From positions 51,165,701 through 51,229,700 of the forward strand of contig OY292275.1 of assembly GCA_958496175.1 (NCBI GenBank): 64,000 bases of DNA, given 5' to 3'. Every line of letters starts with the position of its first letter. The stretch's first letter is position 1. Made by a program: the position numbers and the translations under genes. The notes under the pieces are model-generated. The model was given only the letters and a program-made list of their open reading frames with translations, had not been told where the DNA came from and made no database searches. Positions 47,631 to 57,640 of the stretch are shown piece by piece. Origin of the DNA: Sisyra terminalis. Lineage: Eukaryota; Arthropoda; Insecta; Neuroptera; Sisyridae.

Positions 47631-50600
47631 TTATTTGGATCATTTTTGCTGTACTTAAGAGCTGTAATATCTAAAGTCCATTTTTCGGGTTTTAGCGCTA
47701 AGATCATCGTAACTTAAGTACAAGTGATCTCTTTAAAGCCAAACCATTAATATTTTTCTTATATTAGTAGGCAATAGCTCACTATAGTTAAACTATTTTA
47801 AGTTCTTTGTACTTTAAAAGCTAAACTATTAAAACTGCACTAAATATGAAATCTATTCATTGTAAATAACTAATTTGGACTTGTACATTAAGATATTGGC
47901 TCTTGAAACAATTTGGAGGATATGTTGCTTATGAAAAGATATATACATATTCCTCTTCTAAATTTCAGTTCTTTGTCTCTTTTTATTCATGAATAAATCA
48001 AAATATAAATGTATTACAGAGGTTTGTAAAAGCTGTATTCCGAAAAAATATTATATCTTTATAATACATAAGCTGATGCCCGCGACTTTATCTGCGTCAT
48101 GTACATAATGTTAATAAGGCTGGTATTCTCTTTTAAAATTCATATTTTAGATTTGTAAAGCGAAAAGTTTATAATCTTCCGAAAAATGTATTTATTTAAA
48201 TCTAAGTTTAACAATCGAAATTTAGTAAATGATTTTCGGTCTTATTAGTACTTAAAAATTAGTACTTATAATTCAATTTTTTTTCAATAGAAAATTGTAT
48301 TTGGCGCATTGTTAACAACAATGAAAACGCCTAGCATTAATAAATTTATGTTTGTAACATAAACTATGTCTCAGTAAAAATAAAATTTTTATTCTTGCGA
48401 TAATTCTTTACGGTTATACCTGTACAAATAAAATGTACACAAAAAAATGTAACTTTTACCGACAGCTAAACTGTTCGTACGTTGGCCGAAAGAATGATAA
48501 AAGCTTTATCAAAACTGGGTATGGATACTTCAAATTATGCCAAAAAATATAAATAAAAACCCAACATATATTTACGTTTATATCATAAGTTATATTATAA
48601 GTTATAAGATGTCATATATTTCCCGCGACTACGTTTGTCTAATTCAGAGGTGGCCAACCCGGCTTGACCATTTTTCCGATTCGTAAGATTCATCACATTT
48701 TAACATTTTTTTTTATTTCATAATGGTCAAAGTGGTAAAAATCAACATATTAAAAATGTCTGCAATGTATCTTAATCAATTTTGGAGAGTTAAAGAAAAA
48801 TGATTTTATATGTGATCTGCGGAGTTATGATGCATTTCCAAAGTGGCCTGCAGTATCATTTGACCACCCTTGGTATAAACGATTAGTATGCCGATAATAC
48901 ACCGGTTTTATGAATATTTTATCACTAAGCTTTATTTATATTACTTTTTGTTTTTCTTGAGCATTTTTTTAAAATTTATAAGCTACAACTATAAAGAAAA
49001 AAACAACAAAAATATGTGGAAATTGAACCCAAGCCTTATATTTCAACTCAATATTCATAATGGTTATGTATAAAAACGTGTATTTAAAGCAGATAAACTC
49101 TTTAAAATAGTTACCAGTGCTAATAATTAGCTAATTATGGTTATACTTATTTAAAACTTTTCCAGTCATACGACTAAGTAGACTTCTTTTTCATCCCTCG
49201 GCTATAAGTAAGGAGGGTCTTTCTTTATTATTTTTATGTAATGATATAAAACCTGCAATGAGTAGAACATTGTTTTGTATCTTAATACCATAAAAAAATT
49301 CATAAAAAATGGGTTATCTGTCTTTCATTTAAAAAAAGTTATTCATACTGTCACGAAAATTTAAAAACAGTAAATTTGGAAATTTGAAGTTCCATTTGTT
49401 GATCACGTCACGTGTTATCCCATATAAATTTTACCACCCTTTTTCACCGTATTAGGGGTGGAATTTTCAAAGATCTGTTTTTATCAGATGCCTACTTCTT
49501 ATAAAAGATATACCCTCCAAGTTTTACGATTCGACGATCTAATCAACGTTTAGGCTGTGTTTTGATAGATCATTCAATCAATCTGGATTAACGATTTTAT
49601 ATTTGTGCCGTTTATTTTGAAAGTGAGTTAAGTCCATTTCAAGAACAATCCCTATAGTGTAATTATTTTTAACCATAGGAACATAAGATATTAAGGAGGA
49701 GGGAATAATTGGCGTTTTTCTTAACAACTAAAATGAAATCAGTAATTTCTGAAAACTTAGCCGTTAAATAATTAAAATACTTTGTTCTAGTTACAAGAAG
49801 AAGAATCACCATATAAACCGTCCTTGAAATGGACTTACGCTACTTTCAAAATAAACGAGTCATTTATCGAAAAAAAAAAATACTTTCTTTTTCGATTAAT
49901 TCACAAATAAGATGATATCTTTTCAGTAACAATATGGTCTTCCAAAAAAAAAATCCTAATAATTTGGAGAACCGATTCTTCATACTTACATCCGGTTAAA
50001 GCTAAAGATACAAAGAGAATTTAATCAAAGTAATTTTTTTTAAACTTTCATTAACTCTAAATTTTGGTTGGTGAAAATTGAATTTCACCTGTAATATTTT
50101 CAATTTGGTCTCTTTTTCACTCGTGTTTATATAACATTGACACTTAAGTCTTCCATTATCAAACAAATTTTCCGCATAGTAAAATAGTTTAATTTAGATT
50201 TGCGTTGTTAAGACCTTCCATAAATTTTGGCATGTAAATATGTTGACATTAATGACGTGAACGTTGAAAGCATAACAAGTTATTAATGTTCGTTCGTGTT
50301 TGGCTAAATGTTGCCAGTTCGAGTATTAAAATCCAAGTTTTGTCAGTGAAAATCGTTTACACCACCCCCGGATTAGATCCCAAACTGACAATCGCACCCC
50401 CCCCCTAAAATGCTAGCATAACTAAAGCTCATTTTCCACGTAACTAAATAATCCCATTAAACACACCGTCACAAATGAAACGATTTATCAAAAACGGGAA
50501 AAATAATCAACCCAGTTCGGCTATATAACGTTACTCAATTTCATTAACCACGACGAGAAAAGGCTGTTGAAACTTTTAAATTAATATAATATGCAAATTT

Positions 50601-50835
50601 TATGGACAAAGTTCAGTCTTTAAGATTATAATACAAAAGATATTTCGTTATATTTTCATACTTTACTCGCCGTTAATGAAGATTTGTACGATTTTTGGTA
50701 CAGATGAAACACTATCGTAAAACAAAAAACCAGTTTTTGAAATGCAAAAGTATGCACTTGTGAGATAATGCAATGACCTGAATGAGAATTTCTGTCGATT
50801 ACCTCCAATTAAAATGCACTTACAGAATCAAATTC
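47631..50835. other. Intronic DNA with decayed element fragments
   Basis: AAGCTGATGCCCGCGACTTT at 48070 resembles the reversed tail of a Helentron-type element. 48645-48875 may be a small hAT-type element (AGAGGTGGCCAAC left; CCACCCTTG right). 49432-49480 repeats a block of the Helitron-like insertion at 38877. No coding exon seen. Confidence 0.35.
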
Positions 50836-50841
50836 TTTATT
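50836..50841 (-). terminator. Probable poly(A) signal of the SLC6-like gene
   Basis: AATAAA on the - strand (TTTATT on +) lies 27 bases past the TAA stop. This is a plausible but very short 3' UTR; in AT-rich DNA the hexamer also occurs by chance. Confidence 0.4.
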
Positions 50842-50867
50842 TTTACGTATTAACTGTAAAATACAAA

Positions 50868-52691
50868 TTATTTACGTTTTATTATAATTCTTCCTTGTCT
50901 GCGTCGTATTTCCTCCTTATCCAGCCGTCGTTGTTCCTGGAATCCGATAAAACTATCGCGCATTGCTCGCCAAATTTCATATTTCGGCCCAACACCCGGT
51001 TCTGGATTCAAAACACCGGCAAGATCTTTCTTATTCCAAAATTTTAAAATATTTTCCAACGCCTTGATTGGAATTGGCAATAAAATCATTGAGATTATCA
51101 AATATGTTACCACATCTCCCGCGGGTTCTGTATTTTTAACCTTGTAAATCCAACTAAAAATACAAATAATTGCATCGACTACGACTAAATACGTCCAAGA
51201 AAATCTACAAAAGATATTCGGACGATTATCAAGCATAAATTCCGCGTCAACCATAAACTGTGATCTGCCGTATATATGAACCGATAGAATTTCAAAAAGA
51301 CTCAAATGAACCAAAGCAAGTCCCGTAACGTCTCGCATAATATTCCTGACTACTTTAAACGTATTTTTATCGTTAATAATCATCGTCGTCAGCATGCAAA
51401 TAAAGCAAATCGCTGCCGTCCAAGTGGTTTTGTGCATCTTAAAATATTGCGCTGAATTAAAAATGATATTCCGAAAAGTTTCCAGAGGAGCAATCAAAGA
51501 GTTTATTCCTAGAATAACGATCGCAAAGAAAAACAAGAAACACCACAGTTGAGAATGTGCCCACTGATTGAAAATATGCGGGAAAAGTATGTAAAGAAAG
51601 CTTCCGTTAAACAGATCTTCTTGAATACTAGATTTATTTGGATCATGTTTATTCAAAATCGAAAAGTATGGAATCCCAATCAGCAAGTATAGTGAACTTG
51701 TGTATATCATTGAAATAATCAAAAATATCTTCGAGTCTTTATATAATCTACGGTCACGAAAGAAGGAGTTCGATCCATAGAAAATAAACTGTCCGGTCGA
51801 TGCTGACGTGCTTATCGTCGCAAATTGTACGCTTTTGATCCAAATCTCAAAGTTGAGAAACTTGTTCCAATTCAATTGGAAGATGTCTTGGTAGACAGTT
51901 GTATTAGTTTCCAGTCCCATAAACATGAAAAGAAGTAACGTCAACGTTAGAATACTCATTGGCATCGAAATTCGTAAGTAGTGAAAAGCTGATTTTTTTC
52001 CACGTAATAATATCAGGAAAGCCAACGTCCAAATAATCATAACATTAACGCCTAACATCCAATAATCCGAGAAACCCATAGATGCAGACAATTCGCTATA
52101 GTTTTTATCAAAATGACTAAACCAGTAATAAGCTGTTGGCAAGTGAGTCCCATTCTTACCCGTATCACTGCAATAGATCTGTATATGCGAGAAAGAAATA
52201 TTCGTTGTCGGACACTGGTCCCATGGAAGTTTCCTTTGAATGCAAGTGAAAAAGTAGTAAAGTCCATAAATTGAGGATAACGATAAAAAAATTGGGTAGT
52301 ACAAGCAAAAAATTGCCATTGAAGCGGACACTCCTTCAATTAACGGACAGAATTTGAACACTCCACCAGGTCCGGATGAGTAGTACTGTCCTAGAATCAT
52401 CTCCAAAACCATAATAGGGTAGTTTAGAAGCACCGTTAGCATTATATAGATGTAGTAAGCTTCAGGGCCGTATGACAGTATAAACATTGGAATTTGGAAA
52501 ACGTTGCTGCAACTCATGACAGAGGCCAAAATTGTGATTCGAAGAAATCGTTGGTTTTGTTTGACAGTTTCGAAGTCTTCTCGCATATCACCCATGGGAG
52601 TGACGCCACGAGACGGCACTGGGACGCCGGTTAACATTTCACGATTTTCAAACATATTGAGCATGGAAGTATTCGATTCGTGCTTCTTCAT
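50868..52691 (-). CDS. Divergent SLC6-family (neurotransmitter-transporter-like) membrane protein, single exon
   Basis: Complete 607-residue intronless reading frame, Met at 52691, TAA at 50868-50870. About twelve hydrophobic segments are visible between residues 48 and 550. SLC6 landmarks: LEMILGQYYSSG (96-107, helix 2), PWDQC (156-160) and C174 framing extracellular loop 2 with three N-glycosylation sites (N164, N180, N197), TSASTGQFIFYGSNSF (295-310, helix 6), and LGINSLIAPLET (394-405, helix 8). Typical transporters have G-N-V-W-R-F-P in helix 1 for Na+ and substrate binding; here residues 62-68 read SNVFQIP, so coupling or substrate use is probably altered. The C-terminus is a basic, charged tail rich in Arg/Lys/Glu. 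The gene lies antisense inside the pgant2 intron. Lack of introns suggests a retrocopy or simple loss of introns. The substrate cannot be named. Confidence 0.9.
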   Translation of the reverse strand: MKKHESNTSMLNMFENREMLTGVPVPSRGVTPMGDMREDFETVKQNQRFLRITILASVMSCSNVFQIPMFILSYGPEAYYIYIMLTVLLNYPIMVLEMILGQYYSSGPGGVFKFCPLIEGVSASMAIFCLYYPIFLSLSSIYGLYYFFTCIQRKLPWDQCPTTNISFSHIQIYCSDTGKNGTHLPTAYYWFSHFDKNYSELSASMGFSDYWMLGVNVMIIWTLAFLILLRGKKSAFHYLRISMPMSILTLTLLLFMFMGLETNTTVYQDIFQLNWNKFLNFEIWIKSVQFATISTSASTGQFIFYGSNSFFRDRRLYKDSKIFLIISMIYTSSLYLLIGIPYFSILNKHDPNKSSIQEDLFNGSFLYILFPHIFNQWAHSQLWCFLFFFAIVILGINSLIAPLETFRNIIFNSAQYFKMHKTTWTAAICFICMLTTMIINDKNTFKVVRNIMRDVTGLALVHLSLFEILSVHIYGRSQFMVDAEFMLDNRPNIFCRFSWTYLVVVDAIICIFSWIYKVKNTEPAGDVVTYLIISMILLPIPIKALENILKFWNKKDLAGVLNPEPGVGPKYEIWRAMRDSFIGFQEQRRLDKEEIRRRQGRIIIKRK

Positions 52692-52960
52692 TGTGACTAT
52701 TAATTTATTTTTTAAGTCATTTAAATAAATTGATTAAAAATTTCACAATCAAATCTACGAATATTTATGGCATCGGAAATTATTAAATGTCATATTAATG
52801 ACGTTTCCATGATAATGCAGAATCTTAAGAAAGAATGATTTCCAATCACGAAACGCTCTTACGAAAAGTATAATTTATGAACTTTATTGTCACTTTAAGA
52901 CTTTTAAGATTTGTAGCGATTGAACGTTTTTAAAACGTAAATAAGTTGAGAAAGTAATTA

Positions 52961-53174
52961 CAGTGCAATCTCACTAATCCGGCACTATTAAAAGCCAGAC
53001 GGTGCCGGATTATTGGAATGTTTGGATTACTGAATTATTGTGAAAAAGTCATGCATAAAATAAAGCATTTCATAGAGGGAATAAATGTAGAGGGGCGAGG
53101 GAGACGTGTGCAGAGGGTGCCGGATTATTGGACGTGCCGATCTATCGAAGTGCCGGATTAGTGATATTATACTA
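52961..53174. mobile_element. pogo/Tigger-type miniature element
   Basis: CAGTGCAATCTCACTAATCC with GGCAC on the left and GTGCCGGATTAGTGATATTA on the right are inverted repeats flanked by TA. GCCGGATTATTGGA also recurs inside. Ends of this wording with TA duplication are typical of pogo-like elements. It lies just upstream of the SLC6-like gene's start. Confidence 0.75.
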
Positions 53175-54029
53175 TATTTACTTCCACGATATTTGAACCA
53201 AGAACCTACATGCTGCCAAGTATACAGTTTAGTTAGAATTGATACGCAAATTTGATCAAAAAATGTCTGTATATAAAACAAAGTCTTATTAATTAGACTA
53301 TCTATAACTGAAGAATGGCTGCACTGATTTTCATGATCTATGATTTGTTGGATTCGTCTATTCTTAAGTTATCATAATAACTCTTTTTATTATTATGAAT
53401 AAAATTCGTTTTTAAATTGGGTGTAACGGTTTTTTCAATTGTTTACTCACGTCACACACGTTGTAAATACATTATTAGTAATCATTGATGCCTGTGGTTT
53501 GCGAAAAACGCAAAGCAACCGTTTGAATTTAACTTTTTTAATTATTGGTTTTTAGTATCAAATTTATCATTTAATTGATATTTTGCTAGAGTGTTATTAA
53601 TAAATCTTATTGTGAGAATATTACTATGAACAATGCCACAATCTAAAAAATCTAATGTTTCCAAAACGTCAATGAAATTAAACCAATTTTCATAATATTT
53701 TTCGTGCTGACATTTATTGAATAATGACCAAATTGGTGATAGGATTTTAGGAATCTTTTTTTTATATTTAGCAAATGCGTAAAAAGTGTTAAAAGGGTAG
53801 AAATTATTTATAAAATTAGAAACAGTATTAAGCACCTACAAAAAAAATCAAAATCTCAAATCAAAGAGGGCTACGAGAGGGTCGATGAATTAATTAAAAA
53901 GAAACTTGTTTAAACCTTCATTATTTTTTATCGAAAAATTATGTATTTTTTATTGAAAATGTTTATATATCTTGGAAGTGTTATTATTGTTTATACCAAC
54001 CGTACCGTGTCTATAAAAATGAATTATAA

Positions 54030-54213
54030 CAACGATAATTATTAACAAAGTTAAAACGATTTTTTACGAACGCCTGAGGAAGACTCAATAAAGGAGCCGA
54101 AACGTCGCATGTAATAAATAAAGTTTTAACCGATTATTTTTGATCCTAGTCCTCTGAGCATTTTATCAATCTATTATATTGTATCATCGAGGATCTGAAA
54201 TTTTACAATAATG
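54030..54213 (+). mobile_element. Single-arm hammerhead element inside the Helitron-like copy
   Basis: From ACGAACGCCTGAGG through GTAATAAATAAAGTTTTAAC and GATCCTAGTCCTCTGAGCAT to GATCTGAAATTTTACAAT it matches the right arm and tail of 61119-61379. The left inverted arm is absent, so this is a single rather than a paired insertion. The 5' boundary is uncertain. Confidence 0.7.
54066..54110 (+). ncRNA. Hammerhead ribozyme core
   Basis: CTGAGGA (54074-54080; G at the variable position), stem II GACTC/GAGCC with one A-C mismatch and loop AATAAAG, GAAA (54099-54102), CGTC with cleavage expected after 54106. Confidence 0.65.
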
Positions 54214-54831
54214 TCTACGAATGTTTAAATATCTAAATGTCTTTTATGAATCTTGGTATGCACATGGATTTTAATATGTTGAACTGTTCTTATAAGTATA
54301 ACTCTAAATATGCAAAGTAAAATATTTATTTAAAAACGCACTTAATTTAAGTATGTGTATTAAATCCATACTAATAATTGAAAATGTAGCAATATTACCG
54401 ATATTGATAAATTTTTGCAATTCAATTTTAGGTGAACGAAGTTCACCGGGTTTTACTAGTTAATTAATATTTCATGCTTTTTGAAATTAAATATTTTCGA
54501 TCTACACATTACTACTGCATTATTATCTTTATTATTTTCATATTTGTATTTATTATGAATGGTAGCTTTCATTTTTGCAAAAGTCAATTAGTTTTCTTCT
54601 GTTTCCTTTAATCATCGCCATTTTCCTAGACAAAAAAGATGTTTAATAAACATGTTTGACGGTCATAATTTTTAATTAACTTTTTTTCGTTTCCTCTGAG
54701 CTATGAAAAATTTACAGCGTCACTACTAACCCTTTTTTTTCATTGAAGATTAAAAATAATACTTATGTATCTCATATACAAAAGCTCTCCGGCTTTGTGC
54801 AGCTTTATGAAACGTTCTGTATTATTTCCAG

Positions 54832-54930
54832 GTGTCGTCAACGTCAATGGAAGTCAAACTTACCCGCCACAAGTGTGATCATAACATTCCATAATGAAGC
54901 TCGTTCAACATTATTAAGAACCGTAGTGAG
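54832..54930 (+). CDS. pgant2: GALNT2/pgant2-like exon, start of the GT-A catalytic domain
   Basis: A 99-bp exon between an ATTATTTCCAG acceptor and a GTAAGT donor. It opens with the G that completes the split Met codon, then reads [20 protein letters not shown] and [12 protein letters not shown], and ends with AG of a split Ser codon. [23 protein letters not shown] is the first beta strand and helix of the GT-A fold; the FHNEA segment helps bind UDP in this family. It is separated from the stem exon by a 46,038-bp intron holding a - strand SLC6-like gene. Phases at both ends match the neighbouring exons, which is strong evidence that the three pieces belong to one transcript. Confidence 0.95.
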
Positions 54931-55446
54931 GTAAGTTGCACTGTAAACAAAAAGAAGTTTTCAAGTTTTGAATCACATGTCTTTGGGTGGAACGAAGATA
55001 GTTTGGTATTTCGATTTCGGAATATTGAGATTATAAATCATTGTTACTGTGTTGCGACTTCTTATATTGTGATATTTGTAGTCGTAGCATGTTGTCTCAC
55101 GTTTGTTAACCGCCACGCCTCCTAGCGGCTGAATGAAGCTTTGTCGGAAAGCTCCAGCTACCATTTTTGATTTATTAACTGCTGCAACATAACAAATATT
55201 TATTTCACACTTTCATGGAAAATCAAAACATGAAATACACTAAAAAAAGTATAACTTTTCGGGTGTTTCAAAAAAAAAAAAATACCTAAAGCATTTAAGT
55301 TTAATATTAAGAGGTTGTGGATCAAAATTTTTTCTATGAGATAAACGTGACAACATTGTTTTGGTTCGCCAAAATTTTAAAGGCGAAAAAATTTAGGTTC
55401 GGAAATTTTTTTAAAATTGATTTAAATTAGTTTTTCAATGAATGTA
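54931..55446. other. Intron start, nothing recognised
   Basis: No element or exon seen before the mariner copy at 55447. Confidence 0.4.
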
Positions 55447-56320
55447 TTAGGTGTACCGGAAAATATTTTCGTTTTTAAATCTATAGCTATTCAATTGCCA
55501 TTTTTCTGCTTACAAGCTATTTCAAAGTGGAACTAAAGACATTTTATGATAACAGGGACTTATTAAATTTTAAAAAAAAATACACAAAATTTTTATTCCG
55601 AAATCTATATTGAAATGGTAAGACCAAAAATCCGAAGAAATTTCACGCGGTAGCAACGCAAATTTGTTACTAAAACATTTTCAATGTTTATCTAAGTGCA
55701 TTAGATGTTCATTAATCGCCAAATTAGTTATTTTAAGCTCAAATTCAAAAATCTGTACCTCTTCAACTGGTACCAACGAAAAATGGTAAACACTTTAACC
55801 AATTAATAGTTAAGGGAGAAAGTTGTGCCAAAAGTATGCCAGAAAGCTGAAAAGCTGTCAAATATTCCTAATCAATTTTGGTCGATCAACCAAATACCCA
55901 AAAGTACCGAAGAACTGTTAGCAGAGAAAATTCTATGCTGCAACACGGTAATGCAAGACTCCTCTGCAGAAGAAAACTCTGAGAAAAACTTATAAATTAA
56001 GGAGGCACGGTGATATTGCTGTATCCACTATAATCGTCCAAAGTTATTCCATCGAATTTCTATTTATTTCAATCGTTACAACATGTAATAAGTGGTAAAA
56101 ATTTGAAAATTTAAATAATGTTCAAAATGTGATTTTCTGATATTTTCCTTTGCAATCATTTGATTTTTACAAATTTGGTATTAAAAATTTTCATACAAGA
56201 TGTCAATACGTTGATACTATTGGAGCTGATTATATTATTGTTTTAATACCAAAAGTTACAACAAAATTTTGTGTTTTAGTTGAGTATTAAAAAATTAAAA
56301 TTAGTTTCCGGTACACCTTA
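55447..56320 (+). mobile_element. Internally deleted mariner-like transposon, copy 2
   Basis: TTAGGTGTACCGGAAAATAT and TTTCCGGTACACCTTA ends, TA on both sides (55445-55446, 56321-56322). The interior is collinear with 6742-7590 in the opposite orientation, including the transposase remnant around 55870-55990 (CTGCAACACGGTAATGCAAG, from the LQH-NAR motif). Similar size (874 against 849 bp) implies that both derive from one already deleted parent. Confidence 0.85.
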
Positions 56321-56577
56321 TACATGGAACTTCTTCAGTGAAGTATATTAATTGTTTTTTTTTTTATTGAATTTACTATGTAGTTCATCACATTACATTT
56401 TTCAATCGTTAAACCACTGACAATAAGAGGATTGCCATTTTGGAACCATTCAGAACAAATTGAACTGTATAACTTCTTGTTAAAATCTTAATCAAACTTA
56501 TTTCTTCCGAACTTTTTGAAGCATTCAAACCTCAAAACCTGCAAACCCAAAAACATATGTAATTCTTGTAAAATACA

Positions 56578-57199
56578 ACCCCTGGCCATATTATTAGACG
56601 CACTTAAGGTTTTATATATAACGTACATATTCTACTAAATTAAATTTAATAATGTTTACTTTTTACATTATTAAAAAGTTGTATTGATTTTTAAGAAGTA
56701 TATTTTCTGGGTAAGGGTAAAACCTTGTTGATTGTCTCTATTACCCTACTTTAGGATAATAGGCTTGATTTGAAACCCATTGAAAATATGTGGAAGTTGC
56801 TGAAGAAAAAAAGTAGCTAAAGAGGTGGTCACAACAGAAAAATAGCCCTTAGAAAAAATATTCACGTATGGAATCCTCTTCCACAAATACAGCAAACGAT
56901 ATTGTCCTACATAGACAGCATACTGCGTAGAATGGGAACTTAAATATCAGTAAACGGGCTTTCAATTAAATATTAAACAATTCATCTCGCCATACTTCAG
57001 AAGATGTTTAATTAATTTGATGATAAAAAATTATTTTTTAGTCAATATGATTTTTGGTCACGCTAGTTGGTAATAAGCGTAATAAATAAAAAATTTACAG
57101 GAAAGTTAATCCCAATCAAAAATATGGACCCAAAATAAAAAAGCTCTTACTTCAGGCTTTATACAAAGCCTATATTGCGTCTATTAATATGGCCAGGAA
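56578..57199 (+). mobile_element. Deleted Tc1-like transposon with transposase C-terminus
   Basis: CCTGGCCATATTATTAGACG on the left and its near complement CGTCTATTAATATGGCCAGG on the right. Between them (56764-56965) lie the Tc1 motifs LDLKPIENMWKLLKKK, then after a frameshift VAKEVVTTEK and ILSYIDSILRRMG, corresponding to PDLNPIEN-W--LK-KV and the terminal DSMPRR of Tc1 transposases. Frameshifted and missing most of the gene. Confidence 0.8.
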
Positions 57200-57239
57200 C
57201 TGTTAGTTGGTTGCTGATGTTAATACCATGTGTGTTAAT

Positions 57240-57640
57240 ATAAAACCGGGTTTTTCGGAAAAATAAGCTTTCATCTACACGGAAATATTTATTTTATTCG
57301 AATATTTCCATTGAACTATACATTTTTGCCAGCTTTCCGACAATTTGTGGATACGATGCCAAAAAAATTGTTTATCTTTTAAAGAAAATCCGTCATCTAG
57401 TTACTTTTGTAAATTTTCGCAAGATGTTAACCACTGCTCAGCAAGTTCGGGTCCCATCGATGCAAATAAGTATTAATTTAAAGGAGCCAAGTCTGGGGAA
57501 TAAGCCGCAGCGAAAGTATTTCCAAATTCAATGACTCAATCATATCTTCACTCGTTTTTCTGGGTGGCCAGGGGAATTACCTTACATCAAAATCACTTTG
57601 TATTATCTATTTCGATAATCTGGCCGATTTTCACGCTAAA
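57240..57640 (-). pseudogene. Mariner transposase C-terminal remnant
   Basis: The - strand frame reads AAAYSPDLAPLN, stop, YLFASMGPELAEQWLTSCEN, LQK, stop, LDDGFSLKDKQFFWHRIHKL, SESWQKCI. YSPDLAPSDYHLF, the K-(D/E)-QFFW-GI-KL-ERW stretch and their order are diagnostic of mariner. The last catalytic Asp position is N followed by a stop. A different family from the 6742/55447 copies; a relative is at 30390-30660. Confidence 0.8.

Larger units (their letters stand above)
53267..54460 (+). mobile_element. Helitron/Helentron-like element, copy 2
   Basis: Same head (TATATAAAACAAAGTCTTAT), same internal GAACAATGCCACAATCTAAA block and same tail (GAACGAAGTTCACCGGG, CTAGT at 54456-54460) as 26041-27810. 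It has been interrupted by the hammerhead element around 54030-54213. Confidence 0.65.
8794..54831 (+). other. 46-kb pgant2 intron hosting a nested gene and many transposons
   Basis: Interval between the GTAAGT donor of the stem exon and the acceptor of the first catalytic exon. No other exon of this gene is expected here, because the two exons join in phase and match the uninterrupted order of family motifs. It contains the - strand SLC6-like gene and most mobile elements listed below. Long introns of this kind often carry enhancers, but none can be proved from one sequence. Confidence 0.85.
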
